Both the position numbers and the translations under genes were made by a program. From NCBI GenBank assembly GCA_958296195.1, contig OY282455.1, positions 806,001-870,000 on the forward strand: a stretch of DNA of 64,000 nucleotides, written 5' to 3'. The notes below the pieces were generated by a model. It had not been told where the DNA came from and made no database searches. It saw only the letters and a list, made by a program, of their open reading frames with translations. The DNA is from an uncultured Pseudomonadales bacterium (GTDB lineage Bacteria > Pseudomonadota > Gammaproteobacteria > Pseudomonadales > Azotimanducaceae). Position 1 is the stretch's first letter, and each line of letters opens with the position of its first letter. Below, piece by piece: positions 44,800-53,770 of the stretch.

Positions 44800-46692
44800 A
44801 TGGTCGCCACTTATTCTTCGGAGTCTTTGCAGGTCCTTTCGGGCTTGGAGCCTGTGCGCCTGCGCCCCGGCATGTACACGGACACCACCCGGCCCAACCA
44901 TTTGGTGCAGGAGGTGGTGGACAACAGCGTGGATGAAGCCATCGCCGGCTTCGCCCGCAACATAGAAGTGACCCTCTGCGCGGACGGCTCCGTCATGGTC
45001 ATGGATGACGGGCGGGGCATGCCGGTGGATGAACACCCGGAGCACGGCCTGACCGGCGTGGAGCTGATCCTCACCAAGCTGCACGCCGGCGCCAAGTTCG
45101 ACAACGAGAGCTACGCCTTCTCCGGCGGCCTGCATGGAGTGGGCGTCTCCGTGGTGAACGCCCTGTCCAGTTGGCTGGAGGTGGAGGTCAAACGCGGTGG
45201 CCAGGTGCATCGGCAACGCTACGAAAACGGCGACCCGGCGACCGCCTTGGAGGTGGTGGACACCGTGGGCAAGCGCAACACCGGTACCAGCGTCCACTTC
45301 CTGCCGGATGCGGCCTTTTTTGATTCGCCCAACATCGCCCGCGCCAAGCTCGAGCACCTGCTGCGGGCCAAGGCGGTGCTGTGCCCAGGGCTGGCGGTCA
45401 GCCTAACGGTGGAGGGGGAGCGCGTTGAGAGCAAGCGGTGGATATATGAGGAAGGCTTGGCCGGCTACCTGAACCAAGCCTTGGCCGGGGCCGAGTCCGT
45501 CCCCGCGGAACCATTCGGGCACAGCGCCGAAGGCAATGATGAGGGGGTGGATTGGGCGCTGAAGTGGGTGGTCGATGGCGGGGCCTTGGTCACCGAAGCC
45601 TACGTCAACCTTATTCCCACCCCCCAGGGAGGCACCCATGTCAGCGGTTTGCGCTCCGGTCTTATCGAAGCGCTGAAGGAGTTCTGCGAGTTTCGGGATC
45701 TAGCGCCCCGCGGCCTGAAGCTGACCGGAGATGACCTTTGGGAGCAGTGCGCCTATGTGCTTTCCGCCAAGCTGAAGGACCCCCAGTTCTCCGGCCAAAC
45801 CAAGGAGCGGCTGTCCTCTCGCAGTTGCGGCGTTTTCGTCGGCGGCGTCGCCAAGGACGCCTTCAGCCTGTGGCTGAATGAACACCCCCACGAGGGGGAG
45901 CGCTTGGCGGAGCTGGCCATCAACAACGCCCAAAGACGCAGCCGAGCGGCCAAGAAGGTGGTGCGCAAGAAGGTCACCACCGGGCCGGCCCTGCCGGGCA
46001 AGCTGGCCGACTGCTCCGCCCAGGACGCCGAGGGCGCCGAACTCTTTCTGGTGGAGGGGGATTCCGCCGGCGGCTCCGCCAAGCAGGCGCGGGACAAGGA
46101 ATTTCAAGCTGTCATGCCCCTGCGCGGCAAGATTCTGAACACTTGGGAAGTCGAGGCCAGCCAAGTGCTCGGCTCCCAGGAAGTGCATGACATCGCCTTG
46201 GCCGTGGGGGTGGATCCAGGCTCCGACGATCTCTCCAACCTCCGTTACGACAAGATTTGCGTGCTCGCCGATGCGGACTCCGACGGCGCCCACATCGCCA
46301 CCCTGTTGTGCGCCCTGTTCGTGCGCCATTTCCGTCCCATGGTGCAGGCCGGCCATGTCTATGCCGCCATGCCGCCGCTGTACCGCATCGACGTGGGCAA
46401 GGAGGTGTTCTACGCCTTGGACGAGGCGGAGAAGCAAGGCGTGCTGGACCGCATCGCCGCCGAAAAGAAGCGCGGCAATGTGGTGGTGCAAAGGTTTAAG
46501 GGTTTGGGCGAGATGAACCCCAAACAGCTTCGGGAGACCACCATGGACCCGGAAACTCGGCGGTTGGTGCGCCTGACCTTGGACTCCGCCGCCAAGACCG
46601 ACGCGATCATGGACATGCTGCTGGCCAAGAAGCGCGCCCCGGAACGCCGCACTTGGCTGGAGGCGAAGGGCCACGAGGCCAACTTGGCCTGA
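44800..46692 (+). CDS. parE: DNA topoisomerase IV subunit B
   Basis: ATPase subunit of the decatenase that separates sister chromosomes. The 630 residues carry GHKL motifs ([31 protein letters not shown]), the [20 protein letters not shown] starting at Glu419, and the C-terminal [20 protein letters not shown]. It lacks the GyrB insertion, which distinguishes ParE. It lies 98 bp upstream of parC. Confidence 0.97.
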   Translation: MVATYSSESLQVLSGLEPVRLRPGMYTDTTRPNHLVQEVVDNSVDEAIAGFARNIEVTLCADGSVMVMDDGRGMPVDEHPEHGLTGVELILTKLHAGAKFDNESYAFSGGLHGVGVSVVNALSSWLEVEVKRGGQVHRQRYENGDPATALEVVDTVGKRNTGTSVHFLPDAAFFDSPNIARAKLEHLLRAKAVLCPGLAVSLTVEGERVESKRWIYEEGLAGYLNQALAGAESVPAEPFGHSAEGNDEGVDWALKWVVDGGALVTEAYVNLIPTPQGGTHVSGLRSGLIEALKEFCEFRDLAPRGLKLTGDDLWEQCAYVLSAKLKDPQFSGQTKERLSSRSCGVFVGGVAKDAFSLWLNEHPHEGERLAELAINNAQRRSRAAKKVVRKKVTTGPALPGKLADCSAQDAEGAELFLVEGDSAGGSAKQARDKEFQAVMPLRGKILNTWEVEASQVLGSQEVHDIALAVGVDPGSDDLSNLRYDKICVLADADSDGAHIATLLCALFVRHFRPMVQAGHVYAAMPPLYRIDVGKEVFYALDEAEKQGVLDRIAAEKKRGNVVVQRFKGLGEMNPKQLRETTMDPETRRLVRLTLDSAAKTDAIMDMLLAKKRAPERRTWLEAKGHEANLA

Positions 46693-46790
46693 TTCAGGCT
46701 CGGTTGCGGATAGAGGCGCCGCCCCCGACCTCTTGGGCGTGGCCTGATGAATAGGGCAAGGCAATCAGCATAGGAGGCAAACCCAAAGCC

Positions 46791-49058
46791 ATGGAAGTGA
46801 TGGAAGCGCAAGCCCCGGAAGTCGAAACCCTGCCCCTGCGGGACTACACCGAGCGGGCGTACTTGGACTACGCCATGTACGTCATCAACGACCGCGCCCT
46901 GCCGCACATTGCCGACGGCTTAAAGCCCGTGCAGCGGCGCATCATCTTCGCCATGGGCGAACTAGGCCTGAACGCCGCCGCCAAGTTCGTCAAATCCGCC
47001 CGCACGGTGGGCGACGTGCTGGGCAAGTTCCATCCCCACGGGGACAGCGCCTGCTACGAGGCGATGGTGCTGATGGCGCAGCCCTTCTCCTTTCGTTATC
47101 CGCTGGTCGATGGGCAGGGCAATTGGGGGGCGCCGGACGACCCCAAGTCCTTCGCCGCCATGCGCTACACGGAATCCCGCCTGTCCCGCTACGCGGAGCT
47201 GCTGCTGGGGGAGGCTCGCCAAGGCACCGTCGATTTCGTCCCCAACTTCGATGGCGCTCTGGACGAGCCGGCGCTGCTGCCGGCCCGGGTGCCCATGCTG
47301 CTGCTGAACGGCGCCGCCGGCATCGCCGTGGGCATGGCTACGGACATCCCGCCGCACAACATGAACGAGGTGGTCAGCGCCTGCGTGCATTTGCTGGATG
47401 CGCCAAGCGCCACCCTGCCGGACATCATGGCCCACATCCGCGGGCCGGACTTTCCCTCGGACGCCTTGATCGTGACCCCCCCGGAGGATATTCGAGCCGT
47501 CTATGAAACCGGGCGCGGCAGCATCAGGGCGCGGGCGGTTTATGTGCGCGAGAACGGCAACATCGTCATCACCGCGCTGCCCCATCAAGTGTCCCCGGCC
47601 AAGGTGCTGGAGCAGATCGCCGCGCAGATGCAGGCCAAGAAACTGCCCATGCTGACGGACTTGCGCGATGAGTCCGACCACGAAAACCCCATCCGGCTGG
47701 TGCTGACGCCCAGGTCCAACCGGATCGATTGCGACCGCTTGATGCGCCACCTGTTCGCCACCACGGACTTGGAGCGCAGTTATCGGGTCAACATGAACCT
47801 GATCGGCCTGGACCAACGCCCCCGGGTGAAGAATTTGCTGGAGGTGCTGCGCGAGTGGCTGCGCCATCGGCAAACGGTGGTCACCCGCCGCCTTCAGTTC
47901 CGGCTGAACAAGATTCTGGAGCGCCTGCATGTGCTCGATGGCCTGCTCATCGCCTACCTGTATCTTGATGAGGTCATCCGCATCATCCGCGAGGAGGACC
48001 AGCCCAAGCCAGCCCTGATGAAACGCTTCGACCTGACCGACGTGCAGGCCACCGCCATCCTGGACCTGCGCCTGCGCCAGCTTGCCAAGCTGGAGGAAGG
48101 CAAGCTGAAGGAGGAGCAGGCCACTTTGGCCGCCGAGCGGAACGATCTAGAGAAAACTCTGGCCTCCAAGGCACGGCTGAAGGCCCTAATCCGCAAGGAG
48201 TTGATTGCCGATGCTGACCGATACGGCGACCCGCGCCGCTCCCCCTTGGCCGGCGGCGAGGACGTGGCGGAGGCCGCCGCCTTTGCGGAAAGCGAACTGA
48301 TCGCCAACGAACCCATCACCGTGATCCTCTCCGAGAAGGGCTGGGTGCGCTCCGCCAAGGGCCACGATCTGGACCCAGCGGAACTGGCCTACCGCAGCGG
48401 CGACGCCTTCGGCCATGCGGCCCGGGGCCGCAGCAACGACCTATTGGTTTTCTTGGACTCCACCGGCCGCGCCTACAACCTGCCGGCCACCAGCCTGCCC
48501 TCCGCCCGCACCCAGGGGGAGCCGCTGACCGGGCGCTTGAAGCCCCCGGAAGGTGCCCGCTTCGTCGGCGCCGCCTTGGGCGCCGCCAGCAGCCGGGTGC
48601 TGCTCGCCTCCGACGCCGGCTACGGCTTCATCGCCACGCTGGAGGACTTGCTCACCAAAAACAGAGCCGGCAAGGCCGGCCTTAGCACCCCCAAGGACTC
48701 CGCAGCCCTGCCCCCCGCCCTCATCGGCGGCCCAGACGTCCCCGCCGAACACGTCGCCGCCGTCACCAATCAAGGCTACCTCCTAGTCTTCCCCCTGGAC
48801 TCCCTGCCCACCCTAAGCCGAGGCAAGGGCGTCAAGCTAATCAACATCCCCCCCGCCGCCCGCAAAGCCGGCGAAGAGCGCCTCCTCGGTGCCGTGGCCC
48901 TCGCGCCAGGCGACGAACTCTGGCTACACTCCGGCACCCGCTACCTGCGCATGAAGCTGAGAGACATCAAAGCCTATTTGGGCGAACGCGCCAGAAGGGG
49001 ACGGCGGCTGCCAAGGGGGTATCAACGGGTGGACCGGGTTGTTCGGGTGGGGCCGTAG
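46791..49058 (+). CDS. parC: DNA topoisomerase IV subunit A
   Basis: DNA-cleaving subunit of topoisomerase IV. The 755 residues show the catalytic Tyr126 in [10 protein letters not shown] and the quinolone-determining segment [14 protein letters not shown], with the sensitive-type Ser86 and Glu90 (equivalent to E. coli S80 and E84). The C-terminal beta-pinwheel region is present. It is the last core gene before the accessory island. Confidence 0.97.
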   Translation: MEVMEAQAPEVETLPLRDYTERAYLDYAMYVINDRALPHIADGLKPVQRRIIFAMGELGLNAAAKFVKSARTVGDVLGKFHPHGDSACYEAMVLMAQPFSFRYPLVDGQGNWGAPDDPKSFAAMRYTESRLSRYAELLLGEARQGTVDFVPNFDGALDEPALLPARVPMLLLNGAAGIAVGMATDIPPHNMNEVVSACVHLLDAPSATLPDIMAHIRGPDFPSDALIVTPPEDIRAVYETGRGSIRARAVYVRENGNIVITALPHQVSPAKVLEQIAAQMQAKKLPMLTDLRDESDHENPIRLVLTPRSNRIDCDRLMRHLFATTDLERSYRVNMNLIGLDQRPRVKNLLEVLREWLRHRQTVVTRRLQFRLNKILERLHVLDGLLIAYLYLDEVIRIIREEDQPKPALMKRFDLTDVQATAILDLRLRQLAKLEEGKLKEEQATLAAERNDLEKTLASKARLKALIRKELIADADRYGDPRRSPLAGGEDVAEAAAFAESELIANEPITVILSEKGWVRSAKGHDLDPAELAYRSGDAFGHAARGRSNDLLVFLDSTGRAYNLPATSLPSARTQGEPLTGRLKPPEGARFVGAALGAASSRVLLASDAGYGFIATLEDLLTKNRAGKAGLSTPKDSAALPPALIGGPDVPAEHVAAVTNQGYLLVFPLDSLPTLSRGKGVKLINIPPAARKAGEERLLGAVALAPGDELWLHSGTRYLRMKLRDIKAYLGERARRGRRLPRGYQRVDRVVRVGP

Positions 49059-49162
49059 TCCGCACAACAGTCCAATTTTGTTTGGATGCGCGGACTCTTG
49101 CTTTGGCCAGCTCCAAATTAGGGAGGATCTGGGGGGCTGCCAGCGCCCACTGACAGCACCTT

Positions 49163-49201
49163 GGACATAAAGATGCCCTGAAAAATGTCCAGATAACGTC
49201 C
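49163..49201. promoter_or_regulatory. Operator-like repeat upstream of the XRE regulator gene
   Basis: The inverted repeat GGACAT (49163-49168) / ATGTCC (49185-49190) runs into AATGTCCAGATAACGTCC (49184-49201). A near copy of the latter, AATGTCCAGAAAGCGTCC, precedes the next gene at 50211. A further AAAAAGTCCAGAT lies at about 49242-49254. Autoregulation by the XRE protein is the simplest reading. Confidence 0.55.
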
Positions 49202-49270
49202 CTATATCCTCTTTACATCGGCCTGTATTAGACCAAAATGGAAAAAGTCCAGATTTCAAGGAAGCCGTGA

Positions 49271-50170
49271 ATGACTATTTTACCGGAACGTCTTCAACAC
49301 CTTCGGCAATATTGGGGCCTAAGCCGCGCACAGCTTGGGGAAAAGAGCAAGGTTTCGGGAAAACAAATTGCCCGGATTGAGGCGGGGCAGACTAAGCGCA
49401 CTCGCCAGACCACCAACCAACGTTTGGCCCAAGCCCTGCAGGTGGATGTTGAGGTGCTCATTGGCGAAAAACCCTTGCCAGCTTACTTGGAAAGCAAAGT
49501 GCAGCCATTGAAGGTGGAGGCGTCCGCCTCCATCGGGGGTAATTTCCGCCCAGAACTGAAACTCGCTTTCGACTTGGTCCGACATCGATACGGTTGGGAC
49601 ATACAGCGGATCATCGCAATGGCACCGATCATGTTCGTTCTGTTAGTGGAACGATGTGCCCTTTGGCAAAGGAAGCGGTTGAAGAAGCTGGATGAATGCT
49701 TGGAGAGTTTGGATACGCAAGTCTCCCTGCGCCTTAGGGCGACCTTTGACGCTGATGCTGCTCTGGGGGACGTTCCAGCGGAGAGCAAGCCGCTCCCCGG
49801 TCACTTCCACCAGACATTTCACGACTATCTGTGCGACCTTGCCGCTGACCTTTCGCCCGATGTGGTGGAGCCGATGACCGCTGAACTGTGGACCTGCCCC
49901 CAAGGGCGTGTCTGCGAGAAATACCTAGCCGACATAACGGGCGATTCAATCACCGCACGCTGGGCCTTAGAGTACGGCGATGCGCATCTTGACGACATTC
50001 CCGAAGAACTGTGGTCTGAGGAGGCAAAGGGCGAGCGGGTCAAATGGCTTGAAAGCCGATTACGGGAGGAAACGAAACTCATGGTAGGACAAAGGCAGGC
50101 GAACAGGTTTCCAGTTGGGCGGCGGTCCATCGAGAAGTGGCAAAAGGGCGGTGTCGAGGAAAGTGGGTAA
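49271..50170 (+). CDS. XRE-family helix-turn-helix regulator with a large C-terminal domain
   Basis: A 299-residue DNA-binding protein. Residues 4-62 form a Cro/C1-type HTH (LRQYWGLSRAQLGEKSKVS, IARIEAGQ). The rest is not a known catalytic domain to me. It includes FDLVRHRYGWDIQRIIAMAP followed by MFVLLVERCALWQRKRL, a pattern also seen downstream of HTH domains in other proteobacterial regulators and possibly a ligand or dimer domain. An AAGGAAG site precedes the ATG. Matching operator-like repeats before this gene and before the YaaW gene suggest it controls both. Confidence 0.7.
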   Translation: MTILPERLQHLRQYWGLSRAQLGEKSKVSGKQIARIEAGQTKRTRQTTNQRLAQALQVDVEVLIGEKPLPAYLESKVQPLKVEASASIGGNFRPELKLAFDLVRHRYGWDIQRIIAMAPIMFVLLVERCALWQRKRLKKLDECLESLDTQVSLRLRATFDADAALGDVPAESKPLPGHFHQTFHDYLCDLAADLSPDVVEPMTAELWTCPQGRVCEKYLADITGDSITARWALEYGDAHLDDIPEELWSEEAKGERVKWLESRLREETKLMVGQRQANRFPVGRRSIEKWQKGGVEESG

Positions 50171-50181
50171 CTTTTCGGGCC

Positions 50182-50228
50182 GGACATTGACAAGACCTCC
50201 GCATAGGGCAAATGTCCAGAAAGCGTCC
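50182..50228. promoter_or_regulatory. Operator-like repeat upstream of the YaaW-family gene
   Basis: The inverted repeat GGACATT (50182-50188) / AATGTCC (50211-50217) runs into AATGTCCAGAAAGCGTCC (50211-50228). That 18-mer matches the site at 49184-49201 in 16 of 18 positions. It lies 66 bp before the YaaW start. Confidence 0.55.
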
Positions 50229-50293
50229 GTTGACGCCCTAGGGCCGCCGCAAATAGTGTTTTAGGCGAAATTCAATCCATCGAGGAATTTGGC

Positions 50294-51733
50294 ATGGCTT
50301 ATCGACAAGACGCTGACTTGGCGTTCCTGGAAGAGGTGCCCAGTGATGATCTGCATGATCTTGTGGAGATCCTGACCAAGGGCGAGGAGGGCGAGTCTCG
50401 TGTGACGGAAGAGTTGACGCAAAGCCAGGAGTACTTGCTCTACAGCCCAGACCACCATCAGTACTGGGAGTTGATCGCAGCTGAAATTCAGTGTTTTGGT
50501 GCCAACACCTTTGCGACCATGTTCAGAGGCGGCGAAGGCGTACTCTATGAGGAGGTGCTGCAGGACGTATGTGACAAAATGGATGTGAACTACAACAAGA
50601 ACGCCAGCGTTCAATCCATTGAGATGAATCTTCTGATGAAGGTTCTTGAAAACTCCATGGCGGAAATGAGTCCCAGCGAACTGAAGAAGGTCTGCAAGGA
50701 CCTCGACCTGAAAACCACCACTTATACGTCCGAAGCGGTTGTGACCGCTCTGCAAACGGCCATCAGGATGGGAGGATTCGCACCCTACAAGGTGGCCGTC
50801 ATCGTGGCCAACGCCGTTTTAAAGGCACTGATTGGCCGCGGGCTTTCCATTGCGGCAAACGCCACGCTGACCCGTGTAATGGGGATATTTGCCGGGCCAG
50901 TTGGCTTGATCTTGACCGCCGTCTGGACGCTGATTGACATTGCCGGCCCGGCCTATCGAGTTACCATTCCTGCAGTGATCATGATCGCCTACCTCCGCGC
51001 CGCCGTGCAAACAGGGAATCTTGAAAAACGCAAGGTGGATGAAACGGTTGTGGATGCGGATTCGGAGAATGATGAGGTGGGCAGGAAGCTTCAGGAAGCG
51101 ATGGAAGCTGCTGAGGCACGAGTTGATGCTGCGGAAGCGAGACTCAAGGCTGCCGGAGTCAAATTGGAAGCCGCAGAGGCAAAGCGGGATGCCGCAAGAG
51201 CTAAGCTTGAAGCTGCAAAAGGGGCAAACAACCCGGTCGATCTAGAGACTGCTCGCACGGTGTTTGAAGTGGCTCAGGCGAAACTTGAAGCCACTGAAGC
51301 GAAGCAGGATGCCATTGAGGCAAGGCGGGATGCCGCATCCACGGATTTCTGGGCGGCCGTTCAGGTCCTCAATGTGCATAGTGTGGAGGAAACAAAAAGA
51401 ACTATAGATCGACATAATAAATTCATGGCGCAAGATGGTGTGCGGCAACTAGAGGAAATATTCGGGAATCCGGATGAGCCTTGGAAGCCCATTACTCTGA
51501 ATAGCGATGACGACGAGGAGGAACTTTTCCCTCCCGACACGCCGGCGAAAACGGCGGCAGAAGCGAAATACGACGCCGCTTCCAAGAAAGCGAAGAAGGT
51601 TTACCAGAAACTCAGAGCCGTTAAGGCCGACCCGGACGCAATCCAAGCGGACATCGACGCTGCCCAAGCGAAGTACGATGCTGCTGCCAAGAAGCGGGAA
51701 GGCGCGAGAAAGAAGTGGGCGGACAAGCCTTGA
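50294..51733 (+). CDS. YaaW (UPF0174/DUF3944) protein with a coiled-coil extension
   Basis: Residues 1-240 match the YaaW/UPF0174 family. They include a DUF3944-type start (DADLAFLEEVPSDDLHDLV), YWELIAAEIQCFGANTFAT, and a hydrophobic Gly/Ala-rich segment (about 157-240) with GRGLSIAANATLTRVMGIF and GPAYRVTIPAVI. The family is usually about 240 residues and of unknown function. Here it carries an extra tail of about 240 residues: heptads such as AAEARVD AAEARLK AAEAKRD, an acidic patch (DDDEEELFPPD), and a Lys/Ala-rich end. The tail is probably a long coiled coil. Codon and base use in the tail is less GC-rich than core genes. It is probably controlled by the adjacent XRE protein. Confidence 0.75.
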   Translation: MAYRQDADLAFLEEVPSDDLHDLVEILTKGEEGESRVTEELTQSQEYLLYSPDHHQYWELIAAEIQCFGANTFATMFRGGEGVLYEEVLQDVCDKMDVNYNKNASVQSIEMNLLMKVLENSMAEMSPSELKKVCKDLDLKTTTYTSEAVVTALQTAIRMGGFAPYKVAVIVANAVLKALIGRGLSIAANATLTRVMGIFAGPVGLILTAVWTLIDIAGPAYRVTIPAVIMIAYLRAAVQTGNLEKRKVDETVVDADSENDEVGRKLQEAMEAAEARVDAAEARLKAAGVKLEAAEAKRDAARAKLEAAKGANNPVDLETARTVFEVAQAKLEATEAKQDAIEARRDAASTDFWAAVQVLNVHSVEETKRTIDRHNKFMAQDGVRQLEEIFGNPDEPWKPITLNSDDDEEELFPPDTPAKTAAEAKYDAASKKAKKVYQKLRAVKADPDAIQADIDAAQAKYDAAAKKREGARKKWADKP

Positions 51734-51855
51734 GTGCGCAGAAGGGGCCCCTAAGACTAATAGAGTTGGCGATTGGGGCCAGCAGGGGCACCAGGCCGCC
51801 ACGGCTCGTTGGTCTCCCTCAGCTAAAAACGTGCAGTGTCACTTGCCTTCCAGCC

Positions 51856-52024
51856 CTTCGATTCGGCGCACGGACGGGGGAGCGGCTGTCGGACCTGCTC
51901 AATGGGCTGGCTGGTGGGGAGCCCTTGGATCAAGTGGGCGACTGGATCATTGAGTGCGGCAGCGGCGAGATACTGCTGTCCCGCGTGTCCGCCCTCCCTG
52001 GCAAAAGCGGGCAACGGCCAATGA
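51856..52024 (+). pseudogene. Truncated Rpn/DUF4351 gene, C-terminal end only
   Basis: This stretch reproduces the last 55 or so codons of the two downstream nuclease genes (RFGARTGERLSDLLNGLA, then VGDWIIECGSGE) but nothing before them. One extra C near 52000 (CTCCCTGG against CTCCTGG in the intact copies) shifts its frame. The break at about 51856 marks the right boundary of the XRE-YaaW cassette. Confidence 0.75.
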
Positions 52025-52352
52025 ACGGTTGGGCCAAGTCAGCCCAGCGTAAGCGGCCGCCGATAGTCCCGGGGGACAAGGCGGGCGTCACACAGGGATT
52101 GGTAGATCCTGAACCAATCAGTCTTGTTCATGCCCCGGCTGTTCGTAGCCAGCGTTCCTCACAGCGGGAAATGGCCCGAATTTCGCCCGTCAGCTTGGCA
52201 CCTTTCCCCTGCCCGATTTCCCTATCGAGAGTCAGTTCTAAGGTGGGGCTGGGCGTAAGCCAGAGCTGCCAATCACAAAGCGCGGATGTCGCACAATGGA
52301 TAGCGCCTTTGCCTAGTGCGCTTCCCCTTGCGGCCCCTTATCGTGCCTCCGC
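52025..52352 (+). repeat. Repeated non-coding spacer, copy A
   Basis: This 328-bp gene-free stretch is nearly identical to 53406-53770. Together with the flanking nuclease sequence it forms a tandem unit of about 1.4 kb. Copy B has an extra insert of about 38 bp bounded by TAGCCAG direct repeats. The conservation suggests recent duplication; the spacer probably includes the promoter of each nuclease gene, though no clear -35/-10 pair was found. Confidence 0.85.
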
Positions 52353-53405
52353 ATGGACCACGACGCCGCCCACAAGTACATCTACGGCCTGCCGGAGGTC
52401 GCGGCTGACATGCTGCGCCTCGTCGCCCCGGACTGGGTGGGCGAACTGGACCTCGCCACCTTGGAGGACCGCTCGTCGGAGTTCCTGGACGCCGCCCACC
52501 GCAAGCGCTTGGCGGACATGGTTTGGTTGGTGTCCTTTCGCAGCGGCCGGCTGCCGAGCGGGCAGAGGCCCCATGTTCTGGTCTTGGTTGAGTTCCAGTC
52601 CGAGGTGGACAGGCGCATGGCGAAGCGCATGCGGGAGTATGCGGAGATGCTGTTGGGCCGCGTGGGCCGAGGTGGTGCGCCGGAGTCGGGGGGCACCCGG
52701 CCTTGGGTGCTGCCCATTGTGGTTTACAACGGCGGCGAGCCGTGGACCGCTGCCGGCCGGGTGTCGGACTTGGCGTCGCTGCCATCCGCGCTGGCGGAAC
52801 GGGATTTGGCGTTGCTGCAGCCGCAGGCGTACCGGCTGCTAGCGGCCGGCGGCGCCTTGACTTCGGGGGCGTGGCGGGCGGAGGATTGGCCTTTGGAGAA
52901 TCGGGTTGCGGCGACGGTGCGGCTGCAGAGGTCCGGTGCGTCCCAAAAGTTGCTGCCTTGCCTGCTTGATGAGGTTGCCCGGTTTCCCGGGCCGGCGAAC
53001 GAGGCGTTCCGGCGGGCGCTGCATTCTTGGGCCAGAGCGCTGTGGGAGCACAAGACTGGCGGCAGGTCGGGTTTTCCAGCCTTTGAGGAAATTGATCAAA
53101 CAGAAGGAGTGGTTATGCCAACAGTGGCGGAAGCGGCCTGGGACCGATGGGACGCCAAAGTGCGGGCGGAAGGCTTTGAACAAGGCATTGAACAGGGCCG
53201 GGCGGCGGAGCGGGCGCGGCTGCGCCGTCAGGCGGCGCTTCGATTCGGCGCACGGACGGGGGAGCGGCTGTCGGACCTGCTCGATGGGCTGGCTGCCGGG
53301 GAAGCCTTGGACCAAGTGGGCGACTGGATCATTGAGTGCGGCAGTGGCGAGGAACTGCTGTCTCGTGTGTCCGCCCTCCTGGCAAAAGCGGGCAACGGCC
53401 AATGA
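52353..53405 (+). CDS. Rpn-family nuclease/putative transposase with DUF4351 tail (tandem copy 1)
   Basis: A 350-residue PD-(D/E)XK-type protein of the Rpn/YhgA family (PF04754), linked to RecA-independent recombination. Candidate active residues are Asp55 (LADMVW) and Glu80-x-Gln82 in VLVEFQSEVDRRM. The middle part is family-typical (WVLPIVVYNGGEPW). A Gln/Arg-rich linker (EQGIEQGRAAERARLRRQ) leads to a DUF4351 helical tail. The second copy at 53771 differs by 6 of the first 58 residues. The start is ATG 52353, at the equivalent place in both copies. Confidence 0.88.
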   Translation: MDHDAAHKYIYGLPEVAADMLRLVAPDWVGELDLATLEDRSSEFLDAAHRKRLADMVWLVSFRSGRLPSGQRPHVLVLVEFQSEVDRRMAKRMREYAEMLLGRVGRGGAPESGGTRPWVLPIVVYNGGEPWTAAGRVSDLASLPSALAERDLALLQPQAYRLLAAGGALTSGAWRAEDWPLENRVAATVRLQRSGASQKLLPCLLDEVARFPGPANEAFRRALHSWARALWEHKTGGRSGFPAFEEIDQTEGVVMPTVAEAAWDRWDAKVRAEGFEQGIEQGRAAERARLRRQAALRFGARTGERLSDLLDGLAAGEALDQVGDWIIECGSGEELLSRVSALLAKAGNGQ

Positions 53406-53770
53406 ACGGTTGGGCCAAGTCAGCCCAGCGCAAGGGGCGGCCGATAGTCCCGGGGGTTAAGGCGGGCGTCACACAGGGATTGGTCAATCCTGAACCAATC
53501 AGTCTTGTTCATGCCCCGGCTGTTCGTAGCCAGTGGCCCCGAAGGAAAGGCGGACACGACTTTTAGCCAGCGTTCCTCAGAGCGGGAAATGACCCTAGTT
53601 TCGTCCGTCAGCTTGGCACCTTTCCCCTGTCCGATTTTCCTATCGAGAGTCAGTTCTGAAGTGGGGTTGGGTGTAAACCAAAGCCGCCAATCACAAAGCG
53701 CGGATGTCGCACATTGGATAGCGCTTTTGCCTAGTGCGCTTCCCCTTGCCGCCCCTTATCGTGCCTCCGC
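53406..53770 (+). repeat. Repeated non-coding spacer, copy B
   Basis: This 365-bp gene-free stretch matches 52025-52352 along its length, apart from scattered substitutions and one insert between TAGCCAG repeats at about 53527-53567. It precedes the second intact nuclease copy. Confidence 0.85.

Noticed and set aside
51715-52842. 375-codon ORF spanning the end of the YaaW gene, the truncated repeat and the first Rpn gene
   Set aside because: It joins unrelated sequence across a recombination junction and runs out of frame with the real nuclease gene.
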